Assembly: GCF_014197245.1 (NCBI RefSeq)
Contig: NZ_JACIFF010000007.1
Span: forward strand, 62,001 to 126,000
Reading direction: 5' to 3'
DNA length: 64,000 nt
DNA from: Neolewinella aquimaris
Lineage (GTDB): Bacteria; Bacteroidota; Bacteroidia; Chitinophagales; Saprospiraceae
In this document: piece by piece, positions 42,367-52,441 of the stretch
How the letters are laid out: each line of letters opens with the position of its first letter
Position numbering within the stretch: the first letter of the stretch is position 1
Notes under the pieces: generated by a model
Told to the model about the DNA's origin: nothing
The model's input: the letters and a program-made list of their open reading frames with translations, nothing else
Database searches by the model: none
Made by a program: the position numbers and the translations under genes

Positions 42367-44400
42367 ATGACCCACCGCCCACTCTGGTTGCTCCTTCTGG
42401 TTGTACTGTGGTCAGAATGCGGATTGTCGGCACAGGAGACCCGCCCCAACATCATTTTCATTCTTACGGATGACCTGGGTTACGGCGACCTTGGGAAATT
42501 CTACCAGGACACACGCCCACCCGAGCGCCGCTTCGATACGCCCCACCTCGACCGTATGGCCGCAACCGGGATGATGCTTACCGATCATTACGTTAGCGGC
42601 CCCGTCTGCGCGCCCTCGCGTGCTTCCTTCCTCCTCGGACTCCATCAGGGCCACGCTCAGGTAAGGAACAATCAATTCGATAAGGAATTGCCCGACGGTC
42701 TTAACGTCGCTAGCCTGCTCCGCGGTGCCGGGTACCGGACGGTCCACGTGGGCAAATACGGACTGGCCGGCCTGAAGGGTTCCGACCTCAACGCGCATCC
42801 CCTGCGGCGGGGCTTCACGGATTTTTACGGCTTCCTGCACCACGTCGACGGCCACGAGCACTACCCACGCAACGGGACAACCGAAAAAAACTCCCTGGTA
42901 GTTGATGGGTATGAACCCATCACCCAGGGCACGGAAAAGACCTATACCACCGACCTCTTTACCGCCCGCGCCAAGGCGTACCTGATCGAACAGCAACGGG
43001 AACGCGCCGGGCAACCGATGTTCCTGTACCTCGCGTACGATACGCCCCACAGCAAACTACAGGTGCCGACCGGCCCCTACCCCGAAGGCTCCGGACGGGA
43101 GGGCGGATTGGTGTATACCGGCCCCGATGACCCCGTCACGCCCCACGTCAATACGGCCAGGGGAGAGATCGACAGCTACATCCACCCCGATTACCGGGAT
43201 CAGGACTGGCCCCACAAAGAAAAGGTGTTTGCGACCATGGTCCGCCGTATCGATACCGCCGTCGGTGACCTGCTGCAACTACTGGTCGACCTCGGGATCG
43301 ACGACAATACCGTCGTAATCTTCAGTTCCGACAATGGGCCCCATAATGTGAATGGGCAGGATCCGACGTGGTTCCGTTCCTACGGCCCCTTTTCCGGCAC
43401 CAAACGCGATATGTACGAGGGGGGCATCCGGGTACCCACCGTGGCCCGCTGGCCCGACCGTATCGCTGCGGGTTCGGCATCCGGTGAGCCCGTAGGCAAC
43501 TGGGACTGGCTGGCCACCTTTGCCGACCTGGCCCGCGTACCCGTACCGGCCTATACCGACGGAAAATCGCTGGTGCCGATCCTTACCGGTGACCGGGCGG
43601 CACTGGCCCGAGAATACCTGTACTGGGAGTACTTCCACCGTGGCTCTACCCCGGCCTATGGCGACTTCTCCCCTACTGCCCGCGATCGCCGCCGTGGCGA
43701 GATGCAGGCCGTACGAATCGGCCAGTACAAAGGAGTACGATTTGACGTGCGGTCGGCCGACGATCCCTTCGAGATATACGACCTGACGGCCGACTCGACC
43801 GAAGCCACCGATTTGGCTTCCCGCATGCCAGAACTGGAGCAGCGAATGAACGAGATCAGTCGGCGGGGGAGGATACCCGACACCAGTGCCGTGCGCCCCT
43901 ACGATATGGCCCTCGTTCGTCCCATTACCGATCTGACTGACCTGCGCACGGGAGCAGTCCGGCGGGTGTATGCTACTGACGGTCGGTGGGTACCCGCCAT
44001 GCCCAATTACGGAAGCGAAGTTATGGTCGTCGATCCTGACTCTACCGATAGTATTACGGCTGATCTAATTCCAGGAAATGCCTACGAGTGGGTAGCTTAC
44101 TTGCAGGTTCCCGAAAGTGGCGCTTACTCCTTTGCGCTGGAGAGCAATGGGCCCGCTTACGTTCGCTTACACAACATTCACCTGCTGCACGACGCGTCGC
44201 CCCTATCGTCGGAGTCTGCTGCCGCGCGTGTTTATCTGGCTGCCGGTTCGCACCCGATTACCCTCCGGTTTGAGGCACCGCCGATGATTCCGGCACAGTT
44301 TACCCTCCGTTGGACGGTGCCTGGTGCTGCGCCGGTAACACTCCCGCTTCGCTCGCTTAGTTACACCCCCGAACTGATCGATCACCCGCCCCCGCGCTGA
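42367..44400 (+). CDS. Exported sulfatase with PA14-like C-terminal domain
   Basis: The 677-residue protein has a signal peptide (about 1-22) and a sulfatase domain with metal Asp pair in IIFILTDDLGYGDLG and formylglycine motif C81-A-P-S-R-A-S, so it should be active after conversion by a formylglycine-generating enzyme. IFSSDNGPHNVNG supplies further metal ligands and YEGGIRVPTVARWP is the usual lower motif. After about 530 comes an added beta-rich part (WVAYLQVPESGAYSFALES, YLAAGSHPITLRFEAP) of the PA14 carbohydrate-binding type, which probably holds the enzyme on a glycan. It is the first gene of the locus; the fusion sulfatase follows 15 bp later. Confidence 0.9.
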   Translation: MTHRPLWLLLLVVLWSECGLSAQETRPNIIFILTDDLGYGDLGKFYQDTRPPERRFDTPHLDRMAATGMMLTDHYVSGPVCAPSRASFLLGLHQGHAQVRNNQFDKELPDGLNVASLLRGAGYRTVHVGKYGLAGLKGSDLNAHPLRRGFTDFYGFLHHVDGHEHYPRNGTTEKNSLVVDGYEPITQGTEKTYTTDLFTARAKAYLIEQQRERAGQPMFLYLAYDTPHSKLQVPTGPYPEGSGREGGLVYTGPDDPVTPHVNTARGEIDSYIHPDYRDQDWPHKEKVFATMVRRIDTAVGDLLQLLVDLGIDDNTVVIFSSDNGPHNVNGQDPTWFRSYGPFSGTKRDMYEGGIRVPTVARWPDRIAAGSASGEPVGNWDWLATFADLARVPVPAYTDGKSLVPILTGDRAALAREYLYWEYFHRGSTPAYGDFSPTARDRRRGEMQAVRIGQYKGVRFDVRSADDPFEIYDLTADSTEATDLASRMPELEQRMNEISRRGRIPDTSAVRPYDMALVRPITDLTDLRTGAVRRVYATDGRWVPAMPNYGSEVMVVDPDSTDSITADLIPGNAYEWVAYLQVPESGAYSFALESNGPAYVRLHNIHLLHDASPLSSESAAARVYLAAGSHPITLRFEAPPMIPAQFTLRWTVPGAAPVTLPLRSLSYTPELIDHPPPR

Positions 44401-44415
44401 TACAACTTCTTCGAC

Positions 44416-47400
44416 ATGCTCCCTTGTTTCCGGTCCCTCTCTGTGCTATCTCTGTTATTCTGTCTGGTGAGCTGCGCCACCCGCCCGGAGCTGCCGGCTC
44501 CCGCACCGGACAAACCGAATATCGTATTGATCGTAGCCGATGACCTGGGGTGGATGGATCCCGGTTTCATGGGTAGTACGCTTTACCATACGCCGAACCT
44601 CGACCGGCTCAGTGAACAGAGTGTACGTTTCACCAATGGATACGCCGGAGCCGCCAACTGCGCCCCGAGCCGGGCAGCCATGATGACGGGTCGCTACGCT
44701 CCCTACAATGGGGTATATACTGTGAGCCCTTCCGATCGGGGCGACGAGCGGACCCGACGGCTCGTTCCGACCGAGAACAACGACGTTCCAGCCGACTCCC
44801 TGGAGCTCCTTTCCACTTACCTGCAGCGCAACGGCTACCGCACCGGTCACTTCGGCAAGTGGCACCTGGGTGAGGATCCAACTACTCAGGGCTTCGATAT
44901 TAATGTAGGGGGCAGCATAAATGGGGCTCCCCGGGGGACCTATTTCAGCCCCTACCGGATCTCCTACATCGAGAACGGGCCGGAGGGAGAATACCTGACC
45001 GACCGCCTAGGCACCGAAGCCATCGACTTCCTCCGGGAGGCCGGGTCCGAGCCGTTCTTTCTGTACCTGCCCTTTTACTCCGTCCATACGCCCATTCAGG
45101 CACCCGATACCACCGTAGCGCGGTACCTGCAGCACGACAACATCAGCGACAAGCAGCAGGCCACTTACGCCGCCATGGTGGAGATCCTGGACCGCAACGT
45201 CGGCCGGCTGCTCGATGAGCTGGACCGGCAGCAACTTTCCGAAAACACCATCGTGATCTTTACCTCCGACAATGGGGGCATCGACAAGATCAGCGACCAG
45301 GCGCCGCTGCGGGCGGGGAAGGGGGCCTACTACGAGGGGGGCACCCGCGTACCCCTATTGATTCGGTGGCCGGGCAAGATCGCCCCGCGCCGGGATTCTA
45401 CGCCGGTGATCAATCTGGACTTCTACCCCACCCTCGCTACCCTAGCCGGACTTCCGGCACCCCGTAGCGAACTTGATGGAAGTGACCTGAGCGACCTACT
45501 GCTGCACCAGCAACCGCTGGCCGAAAGAACGCTCTACTGGCACTTTCCTATCTATCTCCAGCGGTACCGGAAAACCGGGGCGGAAAGTCGCGATCCCCTC
45601 TTCCGGACCCGGCCGGGCACCACCCTGCGGCAGGGAAAGTGGAAGTTGCACGAATACTTTGAGGACGGGGGCGTGGAACTTTACGACCTCACTTCCGATC
45701 TCGGCGAATCGCGCAATCTGGCGGAGGAGGAACCGGAGATCACGGACCGCCTTCTCACCCAGATGCGGGAGTGGCGGCGGCGTACCGCGGCTCCCGTACC
45801 CGATGTACCAAATCCGACCTTCGATGCCGATTTCGAACGGGAAGCAATGCGTAAACTGGAGGAAGTCACTGTTGACATTGATACCAACAACGGCCATGAG
45901 CTGGAGCGGGGCAGCAGCGGTTTCAATGTCCGTATTGCCGATAAGGTCTGGAGCTACACCCACCCCGATTTCCGGGAAGCGGTACGGCTCACCCAACCCG
46001 GCTGGCTGCGGTTCTTTAGCGGAACCATGGGGGATGCCTTCAACTCGGCCACCGGTCTGTACGATAAGGATTACGCGCTGATGATGGATCACCAGAAGCA
46101 GTACTTCACCGGTTACGCATTCACGGCCATGAAGGGACCGCACCACATCTCCGACCTGAACGACCTGCTGGGGGAGAACGGTGCCAAACTCGTCGTGACC
46201 ATCAATGGCTTTACCGAAAGTCCCGAGGTGACCCGCGAGCTGGCCCGTTTCTGCAAAAATCACCACATCGAGGTCGTAGCCTGGCAGTTCTGCAACGAGC
46301 CCTACTTCTATGTACCCGCCCGCGACCGTTACTGGTGGAACGACGGCTACGACTACGCCCGCAAGATGAAACCGCACGCCGACGCCATCCGGGATGTGTT
46401 CCCCGAGGCTAAACTGGCCCTGAATTTTACCTGGGACGGCATCTGGGATTTTGCCAAGGAGATCAATCGCTACCAGCGGGAGGAAGGCGCGTACTGGAAC
46501 GTCTTTTCCAAGCACTCCTACGCCCCCCACGTGGGTAAAACAGAGGACTACGAAGCAGCCTACCACCGCGCCAATACGGTGCTGCCTAAAGTGACCAGCC
46601 CGGATGCAATGAAGGAGATTGAGGAATACACCGAAAAGGACATTCCCCTCCTGATCACGGAGTTCGGGGTATGGAACCGGGGACTAGGAGAGATACAATC
46701 GTCGATCTACGTCGCCGAATACACCCTGCGCCAGCTCGCCCACTCCAATGCCTGGTACATCGGCAGCCACGAGATCAGCAGCCGGGCCCAACCCATCAAC
46801 AATCGGAAGCAGGAGCTGCTGGCCGCCTGGGAAGCGGGGACTCCCCTGGAAACGGACTCCCTCCGCACCGGCGTGCGCCTCCACCCCCGCGGCAAGGCAC
46901 TGCGTCTGGTACACGAGGCGACCAACCGGACCGACTTTACCTGGGATACCGAATTGGATAACGGTCCTACCGTATCCGGTATGAAGGGAATAACGGTGCC
47001 GGGCACCTATGCCCGCGCCTTCCGCGGTACGGGGGAAAACGACTATCTCCTCCTTACGAATCGCTCCGCCGAACGCCGCCCCCTGCGTCTGCTGCTCGAT
47101 GGGAAGCAACTGAGTGGCAAGGTCCGGCGGCAGTACTTCAGCAGCCCCGATGCCGCGGCGGAAGACTTTCCCATTCTTGAAGACGAAATTCCGGCCGACG
47201 AGCTGGAGCTGCTGCCCAACAGCGTCATGCTCGTGTCCTGGAAAAACGAGCGGGCCAGTTTGCCCACCCCTACCCGCATTTATCGAGTTGAGAACGGGAG
47301 AAAGAGTGTCTTACTCACCTGGGCTCCGGTGGAGGAAGCGACCGGTTACCGCATCTCCTATCGTGCGGAGGAGGGGGCCGAACGGACGATCGAGGTAGCT

Positions 47401-48384
47401 GCACCGCAGACTACCCATACCGTCAATGATTTGGTAGCAGGAGAGCGCTACCGGTTCACCGTGGCATCGCTGAACGGAAACGGCACTGCACCTGCGTCCC
47501 CGCCCGTAATCCTACGCCAGCAACGGCCGGAACGGCCTGCTTTCTTCCAGACGGCTACCCGCGACACGACCATCACCGTACAGTGGAAAAGTGTTGCCGA
47601 CGCCGACGGCTACCGGGTGTACGCAACGGATGAAACTACCGGTAAAACCGAAACATTCGATGCCGGTCGTGCCTTCGGCTACCGCATTGAAGACCGGGAA
47701 TACGACCGACCCTACCGCATCACCGTAGCGGCCTACAACGGCTGGGGCGAAGGAGCCGCCTCGGAACCGGTCACGCTTACTCCCCGGGAGGACCTTCCCC
47801 TGCCCGCCCGGAACATCTCAGCAACGGAAAGAGAGGACGGCACGGTGTTGCTGCGCTGGATCAGTCAGGATGAGGACGTGCGCTTCCGGGTTTACCGGGG
47901 TGATGCGCCATATGAGTACCGCCCACTCGCGGAAGGCATCGCTGATACCTTCTACGTCGACAATAGCCGGGCGGCGGGCCGGGAATACTACTACACCGTC
48001 CGGGCCTACAACGATGCCGGCGAATCCAATCGCTTCCCCAATGTGGCCACCGTAATCGAGCGTGATGCGGCGGTCAACGTGACCATTGCGGACGTGCAGG
48101 AAATGGAAGATGGGACGACTACCGTTAGAGTTGCCGTCGAGGGAATCGTGATCGGGGGTAAGTCGGCGGCGGGTGTCGCCCTGAGTGACGTGACTTACCT
48201 GAACGTGGAGGAGCGCATTCTGGCGGCGACGACCCGACAGCCGGAGCGGGGGCAGTTTACCGTTCGCGTACCGGCCGATCGACTTGAGGCGGGAAAGACG
48301 TATGCCGTGCGGGCGTTTATTGATGGTCCCGACGGGCGGGTGTTCAGTGATCCGCCCTACCGAATTACGGTGAGCAAGCGGTAA
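44416..48384 (+). CDS. Sulfatase fused to clan GH-A glycosidase and FN3 domains
   Basis: The 1322-residue protein is a lipoprotein (LLFCLVSC, Cys 19 or 20). The sulfatase domain (about 30-480) has IVLIVADDLGW, C82-A-P-S-R and FTSDNGGIDK. From about 490 a second enzyme follows: a TIM-barrel fold with VAWQFCNEPYF (acid/base E628) and LLITEFGVW (nucleophile E749), the clan GH-A pair 121 residues apart. After about 860 come beta domains, about three FN3 repeats (for example SVLLTWAPVEEATGYRISYR) and a last Ig-like part. One chain thus removes sulfate and cuts the sugar. The GH family is not certain; it resembles GH79/GH86-like barrels. The stop lies 7 bp from the convergent regulator gene. Confidence 0.85.
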   Translation: MLPCFRSLSVLSLLFCLVSCATRPELPAPAPDKPNIVLIVADDLGWMDPGFMGSTLYHTPNLDRLSEQSVRFTNGYAGAANCAPSRAAMMTGRYAPYNGVYTVSPSDRGDERTRRLVPTENNDVPADSLELLSTYLQRNGYRTGHFGKWHLGEDPTTQGFDINVGGSINGAPRGTYFSPYRISYIENGPEGEYLTDRLGTEAIDFLREAGSEPFFLYLPFYSVHTPIQAPDTTVARYLQHDNISDKQQATYAAMVEILDRNVGRLLDELDRQQLSENTIVIFTSDNGGIDKISDQAPLRAGKGAYYEGGTRVPLLIRWPGKIAPRRDSTPVINLDFYPTLATLAGLPAPRSELDGSDLSDLLLHQQPLAERTLYWHFPIYLQRYRKTGAESRDPLFRTRPGTTLRQGKWKLHEYFEDGGVELYDLTSDLGESRNLAEEEPEITDRLLTQMREWRRRTAAPVPDVPNPTFDADFEREAMRKLEEVTVDIDTNNGHELERGSSGFNVRIADKVWSYTHPDFREAVRLTQPGWLRFFSGTMGDAFNSATGLYDKDYALMMDHQKQYFTGYAFTAMKGPHHISDLNDLLGENGAKLVVTINGFTESPEVTRELARFCKNHHIEVVAWQFCNEPYFYVPARDRYWWNDGYDYARKMKPHADAIRDVFPEAKLALNFTWDGIWDFAKEINRYQREEGAYWNVFSKHSYAPHVGKTEDYEAAYHRANTVLPKVTSPDAMKEIEEYTEKDIPLLITEFGVWNRGLGEIQSSIYVAEYTLRQLAHSNAWYIGSHEISSRAQPINNRKQELLAAWEAGTPLETDSLRTGVRLHPRGKALRLVHEATNRTDFTWDTELDNGPTVSGMKGITVPGTYARAFRGTGENDYLLLTNRSAERRPLRLLLDGKQLSGKVRRQYFSSPDAAAEDFPILEDEIPADELELLPNSVMLVSWKNERASLPTPTRIYRVENGRKSVLLTWAPVEEATGYRISYRAEEGAERTIEVAAPQTTHTVNDLVAGERYRFTVASLNGNGTAPASPPVILRQQRPERPAFFQTATRDTTITVQWKSVADADGYRVYATDETTGKTETFDAGRAFGYRIEDREYDRPYRITVAAYNGWGEGAASEPVTLTPREDLPLPARNISATEREDGTVLLRWISQDEDVRFRVYRGDAPYEYRPLAEGIADTFYVDNSRAAGREYYYTVRAYNDAGESNRFPNVATVIERDAAVNVTIADVQEMEDGTTTVRVAVEGIVIGGKSAAGVALSDVTYLNVEERILAATTRQPERGQFTVRVPADRLEAGKTYAVRAFIDGPDGRVFSDPPYRITVSKR

Positions 48385-48391
48385 AGAGGCG

Positions 48392-51300
48392 TTACCCGTT
48401 GACCAGACTCATCTCGGTGACGTACTGCGTCGGCGTGCTGCCGTATTCCTTCTGGAAGCACTTCGAGAAATATTTGGGGTTGCTGAATCCAGTCATGTAA
48501 GCTACTTCGGAGACCTGAAACTTGCGCTGTTGCAGCAGCAGGGCCGCCTTTTTGAGCCGGTACCGCTTGATGAAGTTTGCGGGGGCTTCCTGGAGGAGGC
48601 GTTCCATGTATCGGTATAGGGTGGGCCGGCTCATTGCCAGTTCTGTAGCGAGAAATTCCACGTTCAGGGACCCGGAGGCGTGGTGTTCCTCCATCAGCTG
48701 GTTGAGTTGCTGTAGAAACTGCTCGTCGGCGGAGAGCAGTTCGTCCGGGTTGGTGGGTTCGATGGTGTACACCCTGGGTCGGTCGTCGGTCGCCTGCTCG
48801 AGGCGTTTGCGTTCGGCGAAGAGGCTCTTCATGCGCCACATTAAAAGCTCTCCGCTGAAGGGCTTTTCGATGATGTCGGTGACGCCCGCCCGCAGGGCTT
48901 CCAGCTTGAGGTGCTCGCTGTAGCGGCCGGTCAGAATCAGGAAGGGGACGTGGGTCAGTTCGGGATCGGCCCGGACGTGAGCGAGCAATTCCAGGCCGTC
49001 CATTTCGGGCATCTGGAGATCGCTAAGGATCAAATCCGGTTTCCGGTCGACGGCGATCGCTAAGCCCTGCCGGCCGTCGGCGGCTTCCAGTATAGCGAAT
49101 GCGGGTTGTAGGGTATCCCGGATCAGCTCCCGGATTCCGTCGTTGTCTTCCACCACCAGTATCGTGCCGCGCGACTCGGCTTCCACCCCTCCGGTGTCCC
49201 CCACGAGGGCATCGGTTGGAGAGATTGCCGCCAGGTGACCGATCGAGCGATAGAATTCTTCGCCGACGGGCAGCAGAAGTTTGACCTCGGTAAAGCTGCC
49301 CTCCTCGCTCTGGAGATGGATGGTGCCGTGGTGGAGATTTACCAACCGGGCCACCAGTTCCAACCCGATGCCCGTACCCTCGATCGCGGAACCGTCGACG
49401 GTTTCCGAGCGGTAGAAGCGCTCGAAGATTTGCTGCAGTTCTTCCTTGGCAATTCCAATGCCGGTGTCCCGTACGGTAATCTGTAATTCCGAGGTGCTAT
49501 CGGGCGGGTACCCGACCTGCATTTTTACCGATCCACCTTCGGGCGTATATTTTATGGCGTTATTAAGCAGGTTAAGGAGGATGATCTCCAGCACGTTCGC
49601 GTCAAAGAATGCTTCCGCGCGACCGGCGGGAAAGTGCTTGCGTAGCTCGACCCCCCGAATCAGGGCCAGATCGTGCACCCGGTCGTAGACACCATCGAGG
49701 AATGGCGCGAGGACGTGTGGTTTTACGCGTAGCTGAAAGCCCCCGTCTTCGGTGCGGCGCATTTTCATTACGCGGTCCGACAGTTGCTTGAGGCGCAGGG
49801 CGTTCTGGTAGATCCGTTGTACGGCGACCTGATCGACTTCCTTTCCCTGCATCACCCGCTCCAGCGGTCCGAGAATGAGGGTGAGCCGATTGCGCATTTC
49901 GTGGGAAATGTCCGACAGATAGATCATCTGCCGGTTTTGCCGCCGAATGGTAGCCCGATTGCGCGCCAGCTTACGCCGGAGCCGTACCCAGTTGGCCCGG
50001 ACCAGCCACCCGCCCATCAATAGAGTTAGGATGAGTAAGCCGTAGATTGCCAGGGCGGTGGACGTAAGTAGCGGATGCGCGCCTACCCGAAAGGAGAAGC
50101 GGGCGGGGTATTCGTTCCAGTACCCGTCGGCGTCGCTGTTGGTTACTTCGAGGGTGTAGGAACCCGCCGGCAATTTGTGGTACACGATCTCCCGTTCGCC
50201 GGGCCGGCCGATGTTCCATTCCTGCTCCAAACCGGTGATGCGGTAGGCGTAACGGACCCGGTCGGCTGCCGAAAGATTGAGTGACGTCACGGTTACGGTG
50301 AAGCTGTTTTCCCGGTGACTGAGTTCGCTCGGGAAGTCGGTTGCCGCATCGAGACCTGTGTCCCGGTCCTCGGTCATACCGTCTGCTCCCATCACCCGGA
50401 AGTCCGTCAACCTAACTTGTACTTCGGCCGGCGGTCGGGGACCGGATTTGGGGACTACCTCGGCGAATCCAACCAGGCTACCGAAGTACAGGTGGCCGTT
50501 TTCATCGTTGGCTACGCTCTGGTAAGAAAAGTCCTGGTTGACGAAGAGGTCGTTGTTGCTGTATTCCCAGAAGGGGACCATTTCGTCCGGCAGGTAGTGG
50601 GCCAGGCCATTGCTCGTACTGAGCCAGAGTTCGCCGTCTCCGGTTTCGCCGATCGAGCAGACTGTCAGGTCGGGCAGGCCGTCCTCCAGTCCGAACGATT
50701 CGAATCGTTGCCGGTGTTCGTCGAAGCGTGCGACCCCGCCGCCCCGGGTAGCCGCCCAGATGCTGCCGGAGCGGTCTTCGTACAGGTGGAGAATGCCATT
50801 GACCTTGAGGCCGGATCCATTCCCCTTGTTGAAGGTTTCTACCGGTCCTCCGGTAAGCCGAACGCGTTTAACGCCCGCACCCCGGGTACCGATCCACACG
50901 CGGTCCTGACGGTCCTTGAGGAGGGTGAAGACGGGATCATCACCAAAATGCGGGGTGAGGGAGTCAAAGACGGGGAGGCCCTCCCCTGCGTCCTGGGTTA
51001 CGACGCGGTGTAGTCCGTTGCTCCAGGTTCCGATCCACCATTCGCCGGGCCGGACTTCCAGCAGCGGAATAGCGTACGAACCAAAGCGTGCCCACTCCCG
51101 TGGAGATGCGGGTTGGGTCCGCTCCCGCCCGAGCCCAATCTCGATGATGGAGTTGTCTGCCGACAGCCACAGAGCGGTATCGGCGTCGCGTACGCTGTAA
51201 ATTTCCCTTTCATCGATGGTGGCGGGTAATTCCACGTGCTCGTATGCGTCCGTTGGCGGATGATAAGCGTATAGTCCGCTATTCTCCGTCGTGATCCAGA

Positions 51301-52324
51301 TACGCCCTTGGGCCAGAGCGGATTCGAGATGGAGTATTTTACTGTACTCGGGCTGGTAACCCGCATCGTCGACCATATGGTGGCGGAACCGGTCCGGTCC
51401 ACCGGCGATTCGTGCGACCCCACGCAGACTTCCCACCCACAGGCAGCCCTGCCGGTCGGTCAGTAAGGAGGTGATCTGGTTATTTTCGAAGTACTCGTGA
51501 TCGGGGCGGTAGGGTACAAACCGGTTGTCGGTGTCGGTCTGGTTTCGGTAGTACAGTCCGGCGTCCGTCGCGACCCATTCGTGTTGCTTTCCGTCCGTGC
51601 TGCGGGCCAGTACCGTACCTGACACTCCCGGCAACGCTTCGGGGGAAGTAGCGTCATGGAGTGGTTCCAGAGCGAGTAGCTGCAGGTTCTTACGGTCGAA
51701 AGTAGCGCGACTATTTCCCGTAAGAATCACTTCATTTGCCACAGAATCGAAGGCAATGGATACGGTCCGGGATGTTCCTAGTCCGAGCACATCGACGTCG
51801 ATCGGAGCGATCGCATCTTCCGGGGGAACTGCATTAAGTCCGGTTGCCAAATGGAGCAGCCCCAGCGTACCGACCACGCCCCAGGCCCGTCCCGTTTCAT
51901 CGAACGTGATCTGGCGAACGTAGTGCCGGTGGAAGTACGACCGGAACCGCTTAGTGCGTGGGTCGTAGATCGAGACACCGCTTTCGGTGGTGACCCAGAT
52001 ATTGCCCTGCGGTCCCTGGGTGATGCTACTGATCGTGTTATTGATCAGCGCGGTGCTGTCGGTGTGGTCCGCCACAAAGTGCAGTGCCTCGTACCCATCG
52101 TAGCGGAAGAGCCCGCTCCGGGTGCCGATCCACAGATAGCCTTCCTCATCCTGTAACAGGGAGGTTACGACTTGCCGGGGCAGTTCTGGAACGTTCGTAA
52201 TTGTGCGGTTCTGGCCGGTTAGTGGTAGCCCGAGTATTGCGCACAGCACTCCCACCAGGGCCTTCGATCCCAAAAAATTAGATAGCCGGGAAGTTCGACA
52301 GCCGGGCTGCCAACGGAGGTGCAT
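48392..52324 (-). CDS. Hybrid two-component system regulator (HTCS), one-protein sensor to AraC
   Basis: The 1310-residue protein has a signal/first membrane segment (about 20-38), Reg_prop propeller repeats in the periplasm (about 45-650), a Y_Y_Y domain (about 665-735), one membrane helix near 750-770, a HisKA domain with H808 in DISHEMRNRLTLILGP, an HATPase (NLLNNAIKYTPEGG, GTGIGLELV), a receiver with D1102 in LILSDLQMPEMDG, and a C-terminal AraC helix-turn-helix. This is the HTCS layout that controls polysaccharide loci in Bacteroidota. The H-box is unusual: R-N-R instead of R-T-P after HE. It should sense an oligosaccharide and activate the adjacent genes. Confidence 0.93.
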   Translation of the reverse strand: MHLRWQPGCRTSRLSNFLGSKALVGVLCAILGLPLTGQNRTITNVPELPRQVVTSLLQDEEGYLWIGTRSGLFRYDGYEALHFVADHTDSTALINNTISSITQGPQGNIWVTTESGVSIYDPRTKRFRSYFHRHYVRQITFDETGRAWGVVGTLGLLHLATGLNAVPPEDAIAPIDVDVLGLGTSRTVSIAFDSVANEVILTGNSRATFDRKNLQLLALEPLHDATSPEALPGVSGTVLARSTDGKQHEWVATDAGLYYRNQTDTDNRFVPYRPDHEYFENNQITSLLTDRQGCLWVGSLRGVARIAGGPDRFRHHMVDDAGYQPEYSKILHLESALAQGRIWITTENSGLYAYHPPTDAYEHVELPATIDEREIYSVRDADTALWLSADNSIIEIGLGRERTQPASPREWARFGSYAIPLLEVRPGEWWIGTWSNGLHRVVTQDAGEGLPVFDSLTPHFGDDPVFTLLKDRQDRVWIGTRGAGVKRVRLTGGPVETFNKGNGSGLKVNGILHLYEDRSGSIWAATRGGGVARFDEHRQRFESFGLEDGLPDLTVCSIGETGDGELWLSTSNGLAHYLPDEMVPFWEYSNNDLFVNQDFSYQSVANDENGHLYFGSLVGFAEVVPKSGPRPPAEVQVRLTDFRVMGADGMTEDRDTGLDAATDFPSELSHRENSFTVTVTSLNLSAADRVRYAYRITGLEQEWNIGRPGEREIVYHKLPAGSYTLEVTNSDADGYWNEYPARFSFRVGAHPLLTSTALAIYGLLILTLLMGGWLVRANWVRLRRKLARNRATIRRQNRQMIYLSDISHEMRNRLTLILGPLERVMQGKEVDQVAVQRIYQNALRLKQLSDRVMKMRRTEDGGFQLRVKPHVLAPFLDGVYDRVHDLALIRGVELRKHFPAGRAEAFFDANVLEIILLNLLNNAIKYTPEGGSVKMQVGYPPDSTSELQITVRDTGIGIAKEELQQIFERFYRSETVDGSAIEGTGIGLELVARLVNLHHGTIHLQSEEGSFTEVKLLLPVGEEFYRSIGHLAAISPTDALVGDTGGVEAESRGTILVVEDNDGIRELIRDTLQPAFAILEAADGRQGLAIAVDRKPDLILSDLQMPEMDGLELLAHVRADPELTHVPFLILTGRYSEHLKLEALRAGVTDIIEKPFSGELLMWRMKSLFAERKRLEQATDDRPRVYTIEPTNPDELLSADEQFLQQLNQLMEEHHASGSLNVEFLATELAMSRPTLYRYMERLLQEAPANFIKRYRLKKAALLLQQRKFQVSEVAYMTGFSNPKYFSKCFQKEYGSTPTQYVTEMSLVNG

Positions 52325-52441
52325 TCAGATCGATGTTCACGGGGTAGCTCCCCGACTTGGCCGGTCCTAGTGATTCGGCGGTACGCTTAGGCTAAAGATA
52401 AAAAACGAAAAGCAATAACCTACACCGGGCTTGCGCCCCGC

